Assembly: GCA_037349315.1 (NCBI GenBank)
Contig: JBAIAC010000007.1
Span: 48,509,001 to 48,573,000, forward strand
Reading direction: 5' to 3'
DNA: 64,000 bases
DNA from: Chelydra serpentina
Taxonomy: Eukaryota > Chordata > Testudines > Chelydridae
How positions within the stretch are numbered: the stretch's first letter is position 1; every line of letters starts with the position of its first letter. The notes below the pieces were generated by a model, which was not told the DNA's origin, made no database searches, and worked only from the letters and a program-made list of their open reading frames with translations. The translations under genes were made by a program, and so were the position numbers. Shown piece after piece: positions 1-12,114 of this stretch.

Positions 1-300
1 AGCTCTGAGAGGAATCACTGAGGCACAAGACCACTCTAGCCAACCTCTTCCTCATTCTGATCTACCCCCTCAGTCCTCTGGCCTATCCCCAATATGCCTC
101 CAGCCTACCTTGGAACATTCTTTATGACGGAGTCTTCTGCAGGAGCAGTGCAGAGTTGATGTTATCTCTGAACCTGGCATATAGTCTCTCCATGCTATTT
201 ACCACATGGGCCTTACGCCCACCCTTTATCCTTGGCAAACTGGAATAGCCAGCACAAAGGGACCACAAGGCAGTGTTGAATCTGCCCCTTCATAGTCAGT
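1..300. other. no gene or repeat recognised
   Basis: Ordinary single-copy-looking sequence. I see no coding pattern and no repeat family here. Confidence 0.5.
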
Positions 301-432
301 TAAAACCAGTCCCTAGAAAAATGATCAGTTGTACAAAGTGATGCCAAATATGCTTGATCATTTTAGGCTTTTGAGTAGAAGATTAGGATTGGCGATGTAG
401 TTCAAGTGATCATGTCATTTTCTAGCTCTGGT
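301..432 (+). repeat. left terminal inverted repeat of the fold-back element
   Basis: Begins TTAAAACCAGTCCCTAG and ends AGCTCTGGT. It differs from the reverse complement of the right arm at four positions. Confidence 0.8.
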
Positions 433-2538
433 GACTTTTTCACAGACACCACCCATTTTAGGGTCACAGCCTGACTTTCCATGCTTTCAGAGTAATGCCT
501 GAGAAGTCATGCTGTAACTAATACTGCTGCTGCCTCTTTTGGTGTCATCTGCAGCACCTCATTTTGAGAGAAGTTTTAGGACGACTGTAATGAAACTAGA
601 TGATATTGTCTCATCATGAATTAAATAAAAATCTAGATGTAGATGTGTGCATTAAGGTATTAACGTGATCCGAGGTACATAAACCCCTGCAATGAGTGAT
701 CCCAGTGTCCCCTTCCATACTTGTTTATACTATTGGTCTGAGGAATAGTGTTGCAAGCACTTGACAAAGATGAAATTAAGCATTCATCTTGCAGAAGACA
801 CTGAATTATAGTACCTGTCTTCCTCTCAGTTGTCTTGCTGATTAAGCTGTTCAGAAGAGAGGTTCCTGCGGCATCTAATATAACATGCATATGTCACTTT
901 ATTTCTTTCATCTCCCTCCACAGCCACTCTTTATGCTCTTCTACACAATGGCTGATAAACTTGATTGTGGCTGAACATGGGTGAAACACAGCCTGGGCCA
1001 GATCCTGTGAATCACCACTTCACATACTGCATGCCTTCATTAAATTGTTCACAGCATGGCAGTCCTTGGTGGGCACGAGGTCTGCACCATACACTCTGTG
1101 TGCATAAGAGTCAGATTTTTATATGTTCATGACTCAATCAAGTCAAACTGAATTTTCATTGGACGTCCCCTCAATAACGGCTTTTTCTAAGCCAGGTTTC
1201 AGCATTCTAACACTAACTGTTGAGACATGAGAGATGTTGAAATTAAAATAAAATATTTTCTTTTTCACAATACCATTCTCATGATAAAATATCCTTCAAC
1301 TATGAGATATAGCAGCCTAAAAAGTTAATATGTCAGAAATTTGAGCCCAGTATCATAGGACATTTCTTGGGGGAGCGTAACACCTTATAGGTTGGACTCC
1401 CAATAAGAAAGTGAAGAAGGGGAATTAGAGTACTTTATTATGATATTTAGTTGTATGCCATGGCTCCTACAGTTATCAGGGGCAACCATACTACAGTGTG
1501 TAGGTAGATAAATAGCTATACATAAACACATTTGAGACTTTTTTTCCACCATATTTTCAGTGCTGCTATCCATTAATATTCAATAGAAATCAGTGGTACT
1601 TTAAAACACACCTGGTAATATGCATACACGCGGAAAGCAATTGTGTTCTGTGTCAGAATACACCTGGAATATTCCACAGAAGTCAGGTGGTTAATCCTGA
1701 AGACTGATAGCTGGAAAAGACAGGAAATAATGTTAAAAAGAACTGAAATGTTTATATTATCTCACTCTTAGATTTCTTTTTTTTAAATCAACCACATTTT
1801 CATATTTACAATATTTCTAGTTCCTTATGTTGAGTCCTATCTGCCACAATTGTTAACTGAATTTATACTGTAGTTATTTCAACCAGAAACTCAAAAAGGT
1901 TATGACTTTTTAATTTCAAAAGTCACAATTGATAGCTAAAGGGTCTATTTCCTCTCATGGAGCACATATAATGCTAATTAAGGGTAATGGAAGTGACATT
2001 CATGTACTGAGGGCAGAATAAAAGTTTACGGTTTCATGAAAATAGTTTTAACAACATTAGAAATGATTATGGCCCTGATTCAGCAGCATTCGGCCAATGC
2101 TGACTGCTTTTGAAAAGCCCACCTTTTAAAACTGAGCTATAAAGAAAAATGAAAACAGTTTTAAGCAAAAGAATTTTGGAAGCTTTCAGCACAGAGGTGG
2201 GAAGATGCGTTTGGTACAGAAATACATTTTTAACTCAGCTCTTTAAAATTCCTTTTCCCTCTGAGACATTCTCTTCGTATTTCTTAATCAGCTGAAGATA
2301 CTAAGACTGATGACATCACAGTGACCAATCTCATTGCAACACATGCAGTCCATGGTATCTGGTGTTATACAATGTCTCATTCTGGAATATTTTTGGATGA
2401 ACCAGGATTTACCAAGAGAATTCATCAGAGAGGAAAAAATAATATTAAAAAGTGTAGTTAAAACTAACTTCTGCACTCAGTGCTCCTCACAACCTGTTTA
2501 ATGCCCATCATCAACCTGATGATAGAGGTAGAAAATGA

Positions 2539-2670
2539 CCAGAGCTAGAAAATGACATGATCACTTGAACTACATCTCCAATCCTAATCTTCTACTCAAA
2601 AGCCTAAAACGATCAAGTATATTTGGCATCACTTTGTACAACTGATCATTTTTCTAGGGACTGATTTTAA
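2539..2670 (-). repeat. right terminal inverted repeat of the fold-back element
   Basis: Reverse complement of 301-432 with four substitutions. Homology stops at both inner edges just after AGCTCTGGT, where the two sides differ (GACTTTTTC against CATTTTCTA). Confidence 0.8.
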
Positions 2671-2852
2671 CTTATTCAGTTGTTGACTTTTTGGTTTTTA
2701 CTTTTACTTCCAAATGTTATTTGCTCTGAAAAGTTTAATCATCTTTCTTAAAGCTCAAGCTGGCCCAATTTTAGTTAGTTCAGATTTAGTGTCCATTTTC
2801 ATAACACCCATTATTTAAAGGGTGGATTGTCTATGTTTTGTGCTTATGTACT

Positions 2853-3950
2853 TGTGATGCTGGCAGACCAGTTGCCAGCTCATGCCAAAGCCCCTAGGCC
2901 TCACTGAACAATGACAAATGCATAGCTAGAAACCTGTGTGTTCGCATTGTTAAAATAGATGGTAAGTTTATAAGAATGTGTTTAGGGTTTGGACTTTATT
3001 AAATGCTTGGGAGTTGCTGCATGTATTGATCTCACTTATAATATCTATACTAATGTTATAAGGTAATATTTAAGTGTTTGCTTTATAACTATAAAAGTGT
3101 TTACTATGAAGCTGGAAACCCGCAGAGTCAGGAGACAGGCATTACCAAGTGTGAAATACTAGTTTACCAAGTGAGGTTTCGTCTCCTGCCCACCAAAAAA
3201 AGGCCTATAGATGAACCATTGTGGAACATCAGTGGAGAAAAGACTTTGTTGAGTGCTCCCCCAATGCCCAGGAAGAGGGGGCATGCACAACACTAATCCT
3301 ATCACAGTTTGAACTCTGGGGGGAAGGTAATAAAAATCCTCTGACCAGAAGGAATTGTATCACTATGCTGCTTGGAATTTGCAGAGGGCATTATTTCTAA
3401 ACTTAATGAAGGGATCCCCAAGCTGTTTAGCATGGGTTAGCCCTAAGGATATATAGAGCTTGCATATTACAGCAACTTCTATTACCTTTGAAACCTAAAT
3501 CTTTAACTCTTTGTGTGGGTATGTTTACCTGCTTTAACCATGTAAATAACTATCTTATTTCTTTTCCCTTGTTAAAGCTTTAGTTCATTTATTACAGGAT
3601 TGTCTGTAGGCGTTGTCTTTGGTGAGAGATCTGAGGTACAAGTGACCTGGGGTAAGTGACTGGTCCTTTGGGACTGGGAGTAACCTGAATATTGTTGTGA
3701 TTTTTGGTGTAAAGGACAATCCAGCACAAAAGCGGGCTTCCTGGGTGGCAAGATAGACCAGAGTACCCAAGGGGACTGTCTGTGACTCAATGGTAAGGCT
3801 GTTATGGTACTTAAAAAGTTTATAATTGATACTTGATTGGTGAAATCTAATTATAGAACACACAACCAGTTTGGGGTTTGTGCCCTGGTTTTTAACAGTC
3901 TGCCCTGAGGTTGGCACCCATGTTTGTGAGCCGGTCCAGGCAGCATGACA
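2853..3950. mobile_element. probable solo LTR
   Basis: The segment starts TGTGATGC and ends GCATGACA, so it has the TG...CA borders of an LTR. The flanking pentamers are gtact (2848-2852) and gtatt (3951-3955), a 5-bp target duplication with one mismatch. It is 1,098 bp long and holds an AATAAA-type signal near 3330. No gag or pol sequence lies on either side, so if this is an LTR it is a solo LTR left by recombination. The minus-strand open frames at 3572-3917 lie inside it and look accidental. Confidence 0.55.
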
Positions 3951-6927
3951 GTATTTCAGAAGTTTTTGTTATATACAGTGTTTCAGTAAGTAAAAGCTTT
4001 TTTTATAAACCTTGTGTAAATTATTTACCTTGATCATTTTGGAAACGAGCCATAATTATGATGAATGGTTAATTAAAGCTTCTGCAGAACTTGCCAACAA
4101 TGCTAATAAAGCAATTGACAAGGTGCGAGTAGTTGATCTTACTAGGAAGAATTGACATTATTTACAAGAATAAATAAAGTACCTAATCTCACATTATTAA
4201 TTATCAGTGATGGGCCAACATCAAAAGATGTGGAGGTTCTGTTCGACTTTAGCTGAGACCCCCAAATATGTTTGCATATCCAGAGTTTATCTGACTTATC
4301 GAATTATCTGAACTGTATATGTAGCAATTGTTCCATACAGAAGGAGGATTCATGGGCCTCAGAAACTGGAAGAATCAGTGGGACCAGCAGAGGAACGTTT
4401 ATTGTATGGATGAGATGGAAGGTATGCTGATGGAGTTGGAGGTGCCCATTTTCTTTCAGAAATGGTGGGAGGGGATACTGCAAAACTAGAGCTGGGCTCC
4501 TAGGGATAAATGTGAGAGAAACAAAAGAAAGAGTGTCACTGTTGCTCTTGTCTCGGCCCACTCGATATGTAGCCTACCAGCTGCTATTCACTCTTCCAAC
4601 TACTAGAACTGCTCCCCTTTTCTATTCTACAGTGTAACCTCCAGTCCTGCAGCTTTCTGATGAAGATTACTTTGGGGCATATAAGGCCAAATTGTACCTG
4701 GTTGCTGCACAGTGGGAAGGACACACATTCTCACCTTTGCACAAACCATTGGCCTACCAAGCATCCAGCCACAGTTGTAGTTGCAGTCCCTTCCCTGGTT
4801 TGAGCACAGGGATTGCTTAAGTGGCTCTGCCCCCCTAAGTTAGAATTTGGCCAGAAGCGCCCTTTGGGGCCACATGACTCCACATCATCCCCAACGCTGG
4901 GCTGTGCCTGCCTGGCACAATGGAGCCCATCATTAAGAAGAATTTCATCTGGTCAGTATTTCCTAAATGATAGGTTTTGCTTATATTAGATGACAAAAAT
5001 GCAGGATACTCTTTTTTTAAAGAAGTGCGTGCAGGCGTTGTGTTCTCTCTCTTATAAAGTCATTGGCTGGAATTCACTCGCAAAGAAATCCTGCATGATC
5101 ATTATAAGAAATTGGTTGAAACAGTGAATCGTAATGAACCTAAAATCTCTGTTCATTGATGGCTCTCATTCCCCAAAAAGAAACTGCATGTGAGACCGTG
5201 CAAGATAATGCCTGTTCAGGGATGTGCATTTTTGAGAAATCAGATACTTGAAGTATAGTCATTTTCTATCTTGTGAGGCTGTAAGGCATCTCTCTTTGGT
5301 GGTGATGGTAGTGGCAGGGGCAAATGCTGGTCTAGAAATAATAACTACAATCATTAGCCACCCACATCAGGTCTTTGAGCAATCCAAGAGTATTATTAGA
5401 AAACTAAATGTAGCTAGTTGACTTTTTGTTCACATTTTGGTATTGCTATTACTTTTCCCACTGCATCTCTAAGTGCAGGGTTTATTCTGAGCAACAAGCT
5501 CTTGTGCATATGATCCCAAAAATGGTGGCAACATGTTTTCTGCTTGGATAGGAAATGGCTCTTCACCTTTGGATGACCAGTCTAACGGAATATGACTGCA
5601 GACCAAGAACAATCATTTCTGCTCCCTTTCATTCTAGTTGATGATGTTAGTAATATTTAGCCAAGGCCTGGAAATCTCTGATGACTCTCATTGAAATCTC
5701 CCTTATTGGGATCACAACATCAGTTTGTCTTTACCTATTTTTGGTTGTTCATCTCTTGCTTGATGGCATGCAAAGAGCTGGGGGAGTAATAGTAACACTG
5801 CTAATGTTTGATAACCAGTGACATAGTAGTAGTGAACTGTGATAAGTTTATTACAAAGCAAGAAGTATCCCTTCCCTTCCATGCTCTTCTTTTGTGATGT
5901 TTACTTTCACCAGTAGTAATTTTTGATGTGGATACTAGCACTGAAGATCAGAGATGTTGTTTGTGGGTTAACCCACTGTATCTAACACAAAGTGGCTGAC
6001 AAGGATCACCACGGCTCTGATAGGATGATCCTTGAATAGCTGATGTTAAATTGCAGTGAGCTGGTTGGCTAAATACTGTAGTTATTTTTCAAAGGAAACC
6101 TCATTGTCTCAAATTTTACCACTCAATGTATTGGCAAAATTATCCACACATGTACAAAAACACAAACATTGCTATATTGTGACTCAAGTCAGTATGAAGA
6201 CAATTTCACTGGCACTGAGATATATAAGGGAATCAAAGAACCAGTCAGCAGTATGGGAAATGGTTTCTGAGCAATGTCAAGCAAACATCTTTTAATACTA
6301 TCCAACATGCCTATTCACTGATTTGATTTGTAGGGAGAGATGAAGCCCGAGACTATCTCCTCTCTGACTCTTAATGTTCAACGGCTTCCCACTCAGAGAA
6401 TTTATTTTTCTGTGGTTTACATTATCATTTTCTAAACATATTACTACATGCTATTTACTTTGGGCACCGATCTAAGACCTTTGTGTGAGCCCTATGGACC
6501 CTCTCCTCTAGGATTAAATCAATGTGCATATTCCATTGCATCATATTCATACTGAATTACTTCATATATTAATTACTGTATAACTGCTATTTTCATACCA
6601 TGTGATAATGATATGGACTTTCCACAGCATCCAAAACAGAGTTCACAGCAAACAACCCTGCTGTCAGCTGAATGTGAAAATGAAACACACTGGAGCACTC
6701 AATGGCGGTGACATCCATGAAAGTAGAACCAATACTTGCATCATCATGAGAAATGACATAGTTTGTTCCATCGACAGAAATATTATTCAGGGTGGTTCTA
6801 CAGTGTCATAACAAATCGAACGGTACAGCAGGATAACAGGCCTAGATCCTAAAGGAAGTTGCTTCTTCACTCTCAGAGCTAAAAAAATCATTTAAAATCT
6901 TTGCTGCTGTTGAAAATGAAAATAAGA
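3951..6927. other. about 3 kb with nothing recognised
   Basis: AT-rich sequence without a recognisable gene or repeat. The longest open frames, at 4304-4561 (minus) and 6056-6295 (plus), have no domain I recognise. Confidence 0.4.
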
Positions 6928-7587
6928 AAGAAAAACTTGTAGCACCTTAGAGACTAACAAATTTATTTCAGCATAAGCTTTCGTGGGTTAGTACCCACTT
7001 CATCAGACGCATGGAATGAAATTATATTTCAGATAGATATTTATACAGTCAGAGAAACATGATGGTCCAGGTGTATAGACCAATCTTAAGAGGCTAATTA
7101 TTTGAGAGGAAACATGACAGCAGGGGAAGAAAAAGCTTTTGAAGTGATAAACAAGATGGTCACACAGGTGTGAATGAGGATCGTTAACTTAAGGGAAATA
7201 GATTCAATTAACATAATGGCCGAGCCATTCAAAATCTCGATTTAATCCGGAGGCAACGCAATCTAGTTTGCATATCAATTCGAGTTCAATAGTTTCTCTT
7301 TGAAGTCTGCTTTTGGAGTTAATCTGTCGCAACACTGCTATCCTCAAATCTGTCATTGAGTGATCAGGGAGGTTGAAGTGTTCTCCTACTGGTTTTTGAA
7401 TGTTATGATTCCTGATGTCAGATTTATGTCCATTTATTCTTTTGCGTAGAGACCGTCCGGTTTGGCCAATGTACATGGCAGAGGGGCATTGCTGGCACAT
7501 GATGGCATATATCACATTGGTAGATGTGCAGGTGAATGAGCCCCTGATGGTGTGGCGGATGTGATTAGGCCCTGTGATGGTATCACT
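6928..7587 (-). mobile_element. 5'-truncated Penelope-like element
   Basis: The minus strand reads through the C-terminal GIY-YIG endonuclease and then the 3' tail typical of these elements, ending at about 6928. Homology to the copies at 21.8 and 48.4 kb starts abruptly at about 7587, so the reverse transcriptase part is missing. I found no clear target-site duplication. Confidence 0.85.
6971..7010 (-). ncRNA. hammerhead-ribozyme-like motif in PLE tail (intact core)
   Basis: On the minus strand: GCGU, CUGAUGA, one extra A, stem II GUGGGU/ACCCAC with loop ACUA, GAAA, GCUU, AUGC. GCGU and AUGC pair as stem I with one G-U wobble. AGCU between GAA and the second U is self-complementary, so stem III could form only between two molecules. 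The extra A before stem II departs from the consensus. Confidence 0.6.
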
Positions 7588-7785
7588 CTTGTTTGCTTCA
7601 TTGACAGTAAGTAGTTGTTTAACTGAACACAAATCACCATAGCCAGTTTTTCCGGGCCTGGGTCTCTGTGGCACTGCAACTTGTGTGTTTGTTTTCATCA
7701 GGGCAAACAGAGAGTAAAATTCTGAGTTAGCAACATTTGCATACACTTTGCACTGTTTCAGATAACTGCAAAAGGTGCAGAGCAA
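7204..7785 (-). pseudogene. GIY-YIG endonuclease remnant of a PLE, fused to unrelated upstream frame
   Basis: The 193-residue open frame matches PLE endonucleases only from residue 67 onward. VIY at 91-93 and MYIGQTG from 104 form the GIY-YIG pair. The basic LRKRINGH at 113-120 and GEH at 134-136 supply the catalytic Arg and Glu expected of the family. A CQQC pair lies at 97-100. In PLEs this domain nicks target DNA for reverse transcription. Residues 1-66 do not match PLE sequence; this frame probably stays open by chance across the 5' truncation point. Without a reverse transcriptase the copy is dead. Its endonuclease frame is the least damaged of the three in the window. Confidence 0.8.
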
Positions 7786-7787
7786 TG

Positions 7788-8707
7788 GCCAGTCAGCCTA
7801 CCAATGCATTGTGGAATAGAATCTTGTTCTGATTCAAACTCGTTTTAAAATGGGTTTAACATATAAATAGCCTGTTGCCAATTATGCTTTCTTGATTTTT
7901 GCAGCACCCTCCAGTGCACATCCAGGAGCCATACAAGTGTGTTCCATACCTAAAGGGTTAAGTTAGTAGCACAGTGATGTTGAGTCTAACACAGTTGCAT
8001 CCATTTAAAATAGTATCTATATTTTAGAAGGTGATAGCAACAGACATAATACTTGTCATTGATTTTATAGGTTGAGTTTGTATCATAATATATTGACATT
8101 GTACTTTTATACAAGACTTGCTTCAGGGTGTAGCTGCATTCAGCATTGAATAACAGGCTAATAAAAACTAGCAGAAACAGCTTTACGACCCTCCATTGAC
8201 TTGTGTTTTACATTATATTATCTTATTGCAGACATCTAAATTAAAGGTTAACAAACACTATTTAATGGGTTGTCGGAATGAATGTACAGTACATGAATAC
8301 ATGCCTAGCAATGTCTATCAGTTATCACACTATATGTGCATTGCGATTTGGGTTAAGACAAGATTGTAAATGGGTGATGGCTCCTGACTGACTCTTTTTA
8401 GTAGTATGAAATAGCACATTTTGTTATACTTCCTCCAATTAAGTGCATATCTACCATTAAAGCAATCTGTCATTATTTTAACACTGTCATTAACTTCTAC
8501 AGTGTCTCCCAAACGCTTTGTTCTTCTTTCAAAATTAGCAGCACATACATTTATATAGAAACTATGAAATGCAAAATAAGGAAAACAAGTGTAAGGAGCC
8601 ATCACCTGTAAATTATATAAATAATAAAAAAGTGGTTACAGAGGAAATGTGACTGCTTTAAAAAGAAAAAGTACAAAGTACTTAATCTGCAGAAATTGTA
8701 CAGTAAT
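7788..8707. other. nothing recognised
   Basis: AT-rich sequence with no recognisable gene or repeat. The 91-codon minus-strand frame at 8330-8605 has no known domain. Confidence 0.4.
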
Positions 8708-8951
8708 AAAAATGTACTAACCCTATAAAAATATAAATTTTTCTCTCTTCAGTAATTATAAGGAAATATGGTTTACCATACTATAAAAATGTACTAACCA
8801 TATAAAAATATACTAAATTATTTGTCTATCTGTAGTAATTATCAGGAAATATGGTTTACAATAGAACAAAATGTACTAACACTATAAAAATACACTAAAT
8901 TTTGTTTCTATCTATAGTAATTATTAGGAAATACGGTTTATAATTCATAAA
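8708..8951 (+). repeat. AT-rich tandem repeat, three copies of about 80 bp
   Basis: The phrase AATGTACTAAC recurs at 8711, 8788 and 8870, each time followed by CTATAAAAATA or a close variant, then TAGTAATTAT and GGAAATAYGGTTTA. The periods are 77 and 82 bp. Copies differ by scattered substitutions and small indels. Confidence 0.85.
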
Positions 8952-9462
8952 AGTAGCATTTTAAATATGATACGGTTGGCTACAACATAAAAAAATGAGA
9001 CAGCTTCTTTCCCATCTATGCTCAAACAGGCTAAATTTACTTTTGATGGTTCCAGTGAACAGGGGGCTAACTATTAAGTATTCTACTCTGCAATGAATGG
9101 TTAAAACAAATTATGGGTGATATATGAAGGCATCAGAATTTTTCAAATGAGGTTATTTATTTCTTGAAAGTTTCACAGTCAAATTAATAGTAGTATGTCA
9201 TGCTGATAAAGTATCAGCTCTAGTAGCTTGCTTTGTTAATGTTACACTATATTTTTCTAAATACAGTTAATCTGTTGTCCTTTTAAAACTAATTTTAAAC
9301 TATATAAATCAAACATCCTGCTTAGTTAAAAACTAAATTGCAATTAGTTCATCTGTGTTAAAAATTTAAATTCATTTCAACTGAAATGTGGTAAATGTAC
9401 GAGAGTCTACTTAAAATATACTCCATTTGTGTCAGTAATGTGCATAACCTGTAATCTACATT
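8952..9462. other. nothing recognised
   Basis: AT-rich sequence with no recognisable feature. Confidence 0.4.
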
Positions 9463-9612
9463 AGGAGTAAAATTTTCAAAAGCATCTAAGTGATGTAGGA
9501 ACCTACATCTCAATTTCTGAAGAGATGTAGGCACCTAGGAACATAATTGTCTTTGAAAGTCAGTCACAATTAGCTCCCAAGTGACTTGAGAACTTTTGAA
9601 AATGTTACCTCT
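9463..9612. mobile_element. palindromic MITE-like repeat
   Basis: The left end, TAAAATTTTCAAAAGCATCTAAGTGA, is the imperfect reverse complement of the right end around 9585-9610. A second palindrome sits inside (CCTACATCTC against GAGATGTAGG). This pattern is common in reptile and bird genomes as a short non-autonomous DNA element. Confidence 0.6.
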
Positions 9613-10859
9613 AGTTATAATAGTGACCAAACATCTGGTACTTACGGATACATTTTTTCTTCCCTCTCCTTCGTTAAATATTTTTGTCAAAAGTATTGTG
9701 ATTCCTTAACACAAGGCTCTTTGAGGATTCATTGAACCTGTGCTATTGTAGTGTTACCTCAGCCGAAATCCATCATTAAAGAGGTCCTTTTATATTGTCG
9801 TTCAGTATATATAGAATGTTTGGTATCTCCAACATAATGTTCTTCTGGAAAAACACCATTGTTCTTTGCAATGGTGATCTGGTGTGAGAATTACCATGTG
9901 TCATTATTGAGTCAACTCAATCTACCATGAGACACAATTTATGTAAAACAAAATGTATGTCAAATATATGTTGAGTTGAGCTATGTTTCTGATTCAACCT
10001 CTGAGAAGGATAGTCATGGTACATTTTACATAGGCACTTTGGGTGGGATTTTCTCAGAATCTTTCCTTAGCAATAGGCCATTTTTAGTACCTAGAGATTT
10101 TTAGGAAAATAAGGTACCTGCCACTACAAATGGTCACATTCTGAGACCAATTAATGAAGTTGTAAGAGGCATGCTAGTTCCAAATGGATACACATTGGTT
10201 GTGCACTGAGCCCACCAATCTTGGACACCCAGGCCAAAGTGTGCATGGAGGTAAGGAAAAGAGGATCCACTATCAATCCACACTTTAGAGGTACGAAGCC
10301 ATTCAGCGGGAAGGAACACATGCAAATAAGTTCCCCGGTCCTTCTCTAAACAGCTCTATACAAATCCAAGCTCCTACTGTTACACCTACATGGGGCTCCA
10401 AGACATATTGCACTACTGCTTATTGCACGTTGCTCCAGCACTATGTAAAAAAGATGGAGCCCATATCCTTATGGGTTTGGGATTTTGGGGGTAGGGGGTA
10501 TTGCTATGGAGGATCTGCCTCCCCCTCCCCCAAATAACAGAAGAGTGGGGAATTTTCAGAATGCTTTGACACATGTTCCCTTCCTTGTGATAGATTCCTG
10601 ATTGACAGATCCAGTGGAATTATTGTATCCCCTGCTTTACATCCAATATACCAGAAAATATTGTCCCTTTCCTCCCCTGCTAGGACAACAATGGAGGCAC
10701 TGCCATAATCCGTGGGTCTCCTGATGTTATTTCCCATATATGGTAGTTGGGCTGGGCTACATTTGTGAGTCACCTTCTGGGCAGGAGCAGAAGACAGACG
10801 ATTATGTACATCTTGGGTAGACACCAGTGGGAGTGTTTTTACCTAGCTAGGAGTTAGAG
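9613..10859. other. nothing recognised
   Basis: No supported gene. The minus-strand frames at 10134-10325 and 10504-10824 have no known domain and no codon bias that I can see. Confidence 0.35.
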
Positions 10860-11230
10860 CAGCCCCTTTTCTCCCTTTCCTAGGCTTGGAAGAGCTCAGT
10901 TCCCAAGCACTTTCCCCCCATCCACCTTTTTTTTAGCTGATGATGAACTGGAAGGAAACTCTGCAGTGGGAGCAGCAGGAGGATTTGTTGTCTGGCTGGG
11001 TAATTTATGGACCTCTCAGTCTCCCTGAGAGTAGGAGGGGCAGCATCAACCCTGATGTGAGAAGAATTAGCCAAGCTTGGAGCTCATTATCTGCCTCCTT
11101 TCTTTTATAGGGAGATCTGTCCCTAAACTGACTAGGGAAAAGAGGGGAGAGCCTGCGACTTCCAGCTCTTCCTCATCTCCATAAGAGAAGGGATACCTTG
11201 CCACTTCCCCTTCCCTAAAGAATCCATAGG
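10860..11230 (+). repeat. upstream copy of a diverged direct repeat
   Basis: This segment aligns with 12115-12515 at an offset of about 1,255-1,265 bp. Landmarks in order are a CCTTTTCTCC-like pyrimidine run, CTTGGARGAGCT, GAGAAGAATTA, TTATCTGCC, and GGAGATSTGT. Divergence is high, so the duplication is old. Confidence 0.6.
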
Positions 11231-11254
11231 AAAAAGAATGTCCCTGTCAACATA

Positions 11255-12050
11255 AACTCAGAAAACTAGAGGGGAATGTTCCAGTAACTTCACAAAGGCC
11301 TGTTCCTGGGCTTCAATACAGCAAGGTCTCACAGAAGCTTTGACATGAGTCCAGAAAGACAGAGTTCCTGAGCCAGTAATCTACAAAGTCCTGGCATGCA
11401 ACAGCTGCTGAGCTAGTGACCTCAAAGAGGCTTGCACCTTGATAACAGTGCAGTACATTAGAGCTACTGGGCCAGAGACCCTAGAGAAATCAGAGCCCTG
11501 AAATCAGCCAAGGCTGAAGGGGCTGAGTGAGTGATTTCACAGTTTGTTTTCCTTTGACTTCATACCAACAAGGTAGAGGAGCTGTGTCGATAACTTGGGT
11601 CCTTTGCCATGACATCAGTGTAGCCCATTAGATGGGAAGAGACAATAAATCTTGCAAAAAGTCTGTGCCTTGACATCTGCCCAGGAAGTGATAGGCACTG
11701 AGCCAATGAGCTCACAAAGGCCTGTGCTTTCCCATAAGCCCAGTAAACTAGAGTTGCTGAATGACTGAGCACAGAGAGGATTGTTGCTTGACACAAGCCC
11801 AGCAGATTTTTTGATTTAGCAAATTCCAACGAACCAATGTTTCACTGGAATTTTCTGTTCAGTTCTATTTTGCCTTGATATCTTCCCAGAAATCTAACTG
11901 TGCTGAGCCAGTGACCTTAGAGAGAGTCTTATCTTGATATTAGTTCCACAAGACAGATGTTGATCTTCAAAATGGCCTTTGAGTTTGTATAAAAGCTCAC
12001 AGAAGATGGTGACTTGACATGAGTACAACAACCTAAAGCACCCCAGAAGG
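11255..12050 (+). repeat. decayed minisatellite, unit about 60 bp
   Basis: A phrase close to GCTGAGCCAGTGACCTCA, followed by AAAGGCCTGTGCCTTGACAT and AGCCCAG, recurs about every 55-65 bp. Anchors lie near 11411, 11471, 11526, 11586, 11641, 11701, 11761 and 11905. There are about 10-13 units, some partly deleted. The copies are very degenerate, so the array is old and no longer being homogenised. The period is a multiple of three, but both strands carry stops and I do not read it as coding. Confidence 0.7.
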
Positions 12051-12114
12051 TGTCAAAGTAAGAGGGAGAGTGTGGAAATGCAGCTTGTTCTCCTTTACTA
12101 AAATCATAGGGATA

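Larger units (their letters stand above)
301..2670. mobile_element. fold-back DNA element with 132-bp inverted ends and TTAA flanks
   Basis: Two 132-bp arms in opposite orientation, 301-432 and 2539-2670, match at 128 of 132 positions with no gaps. The outermost bases of both arms are TTAA, the target duplication of piggyBac- and Kolobok-type transposons. Seven bases further in, both arms read CCCTAGAAA, which resembles the end of insect piggyBac but is offset from the TTAA. The 2.1-kb interior has no transposase; the longest open frame is a 76-codon minus-strand frame at 660-890 that I do not recognise. The best reading is a non-autonomous TTAA-targeting element. Its 97% arm identity makes it younger than most repeats here, unless gene conversion has kept the arms alike. 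A local inverted duplication is the alternative. Confidence 0.65.

Noticed and set aside
3572..3917. Minus-strand open frames of 72 and 110 codons
   Set aside because: They are inside the probable solo LTR and have no recognisable domain.
6056..6295. 79-codon plus-strand frame
   Set aside because: No domain recognised, no codon bias or start context, and length expected by chance in AT-rich DNA.
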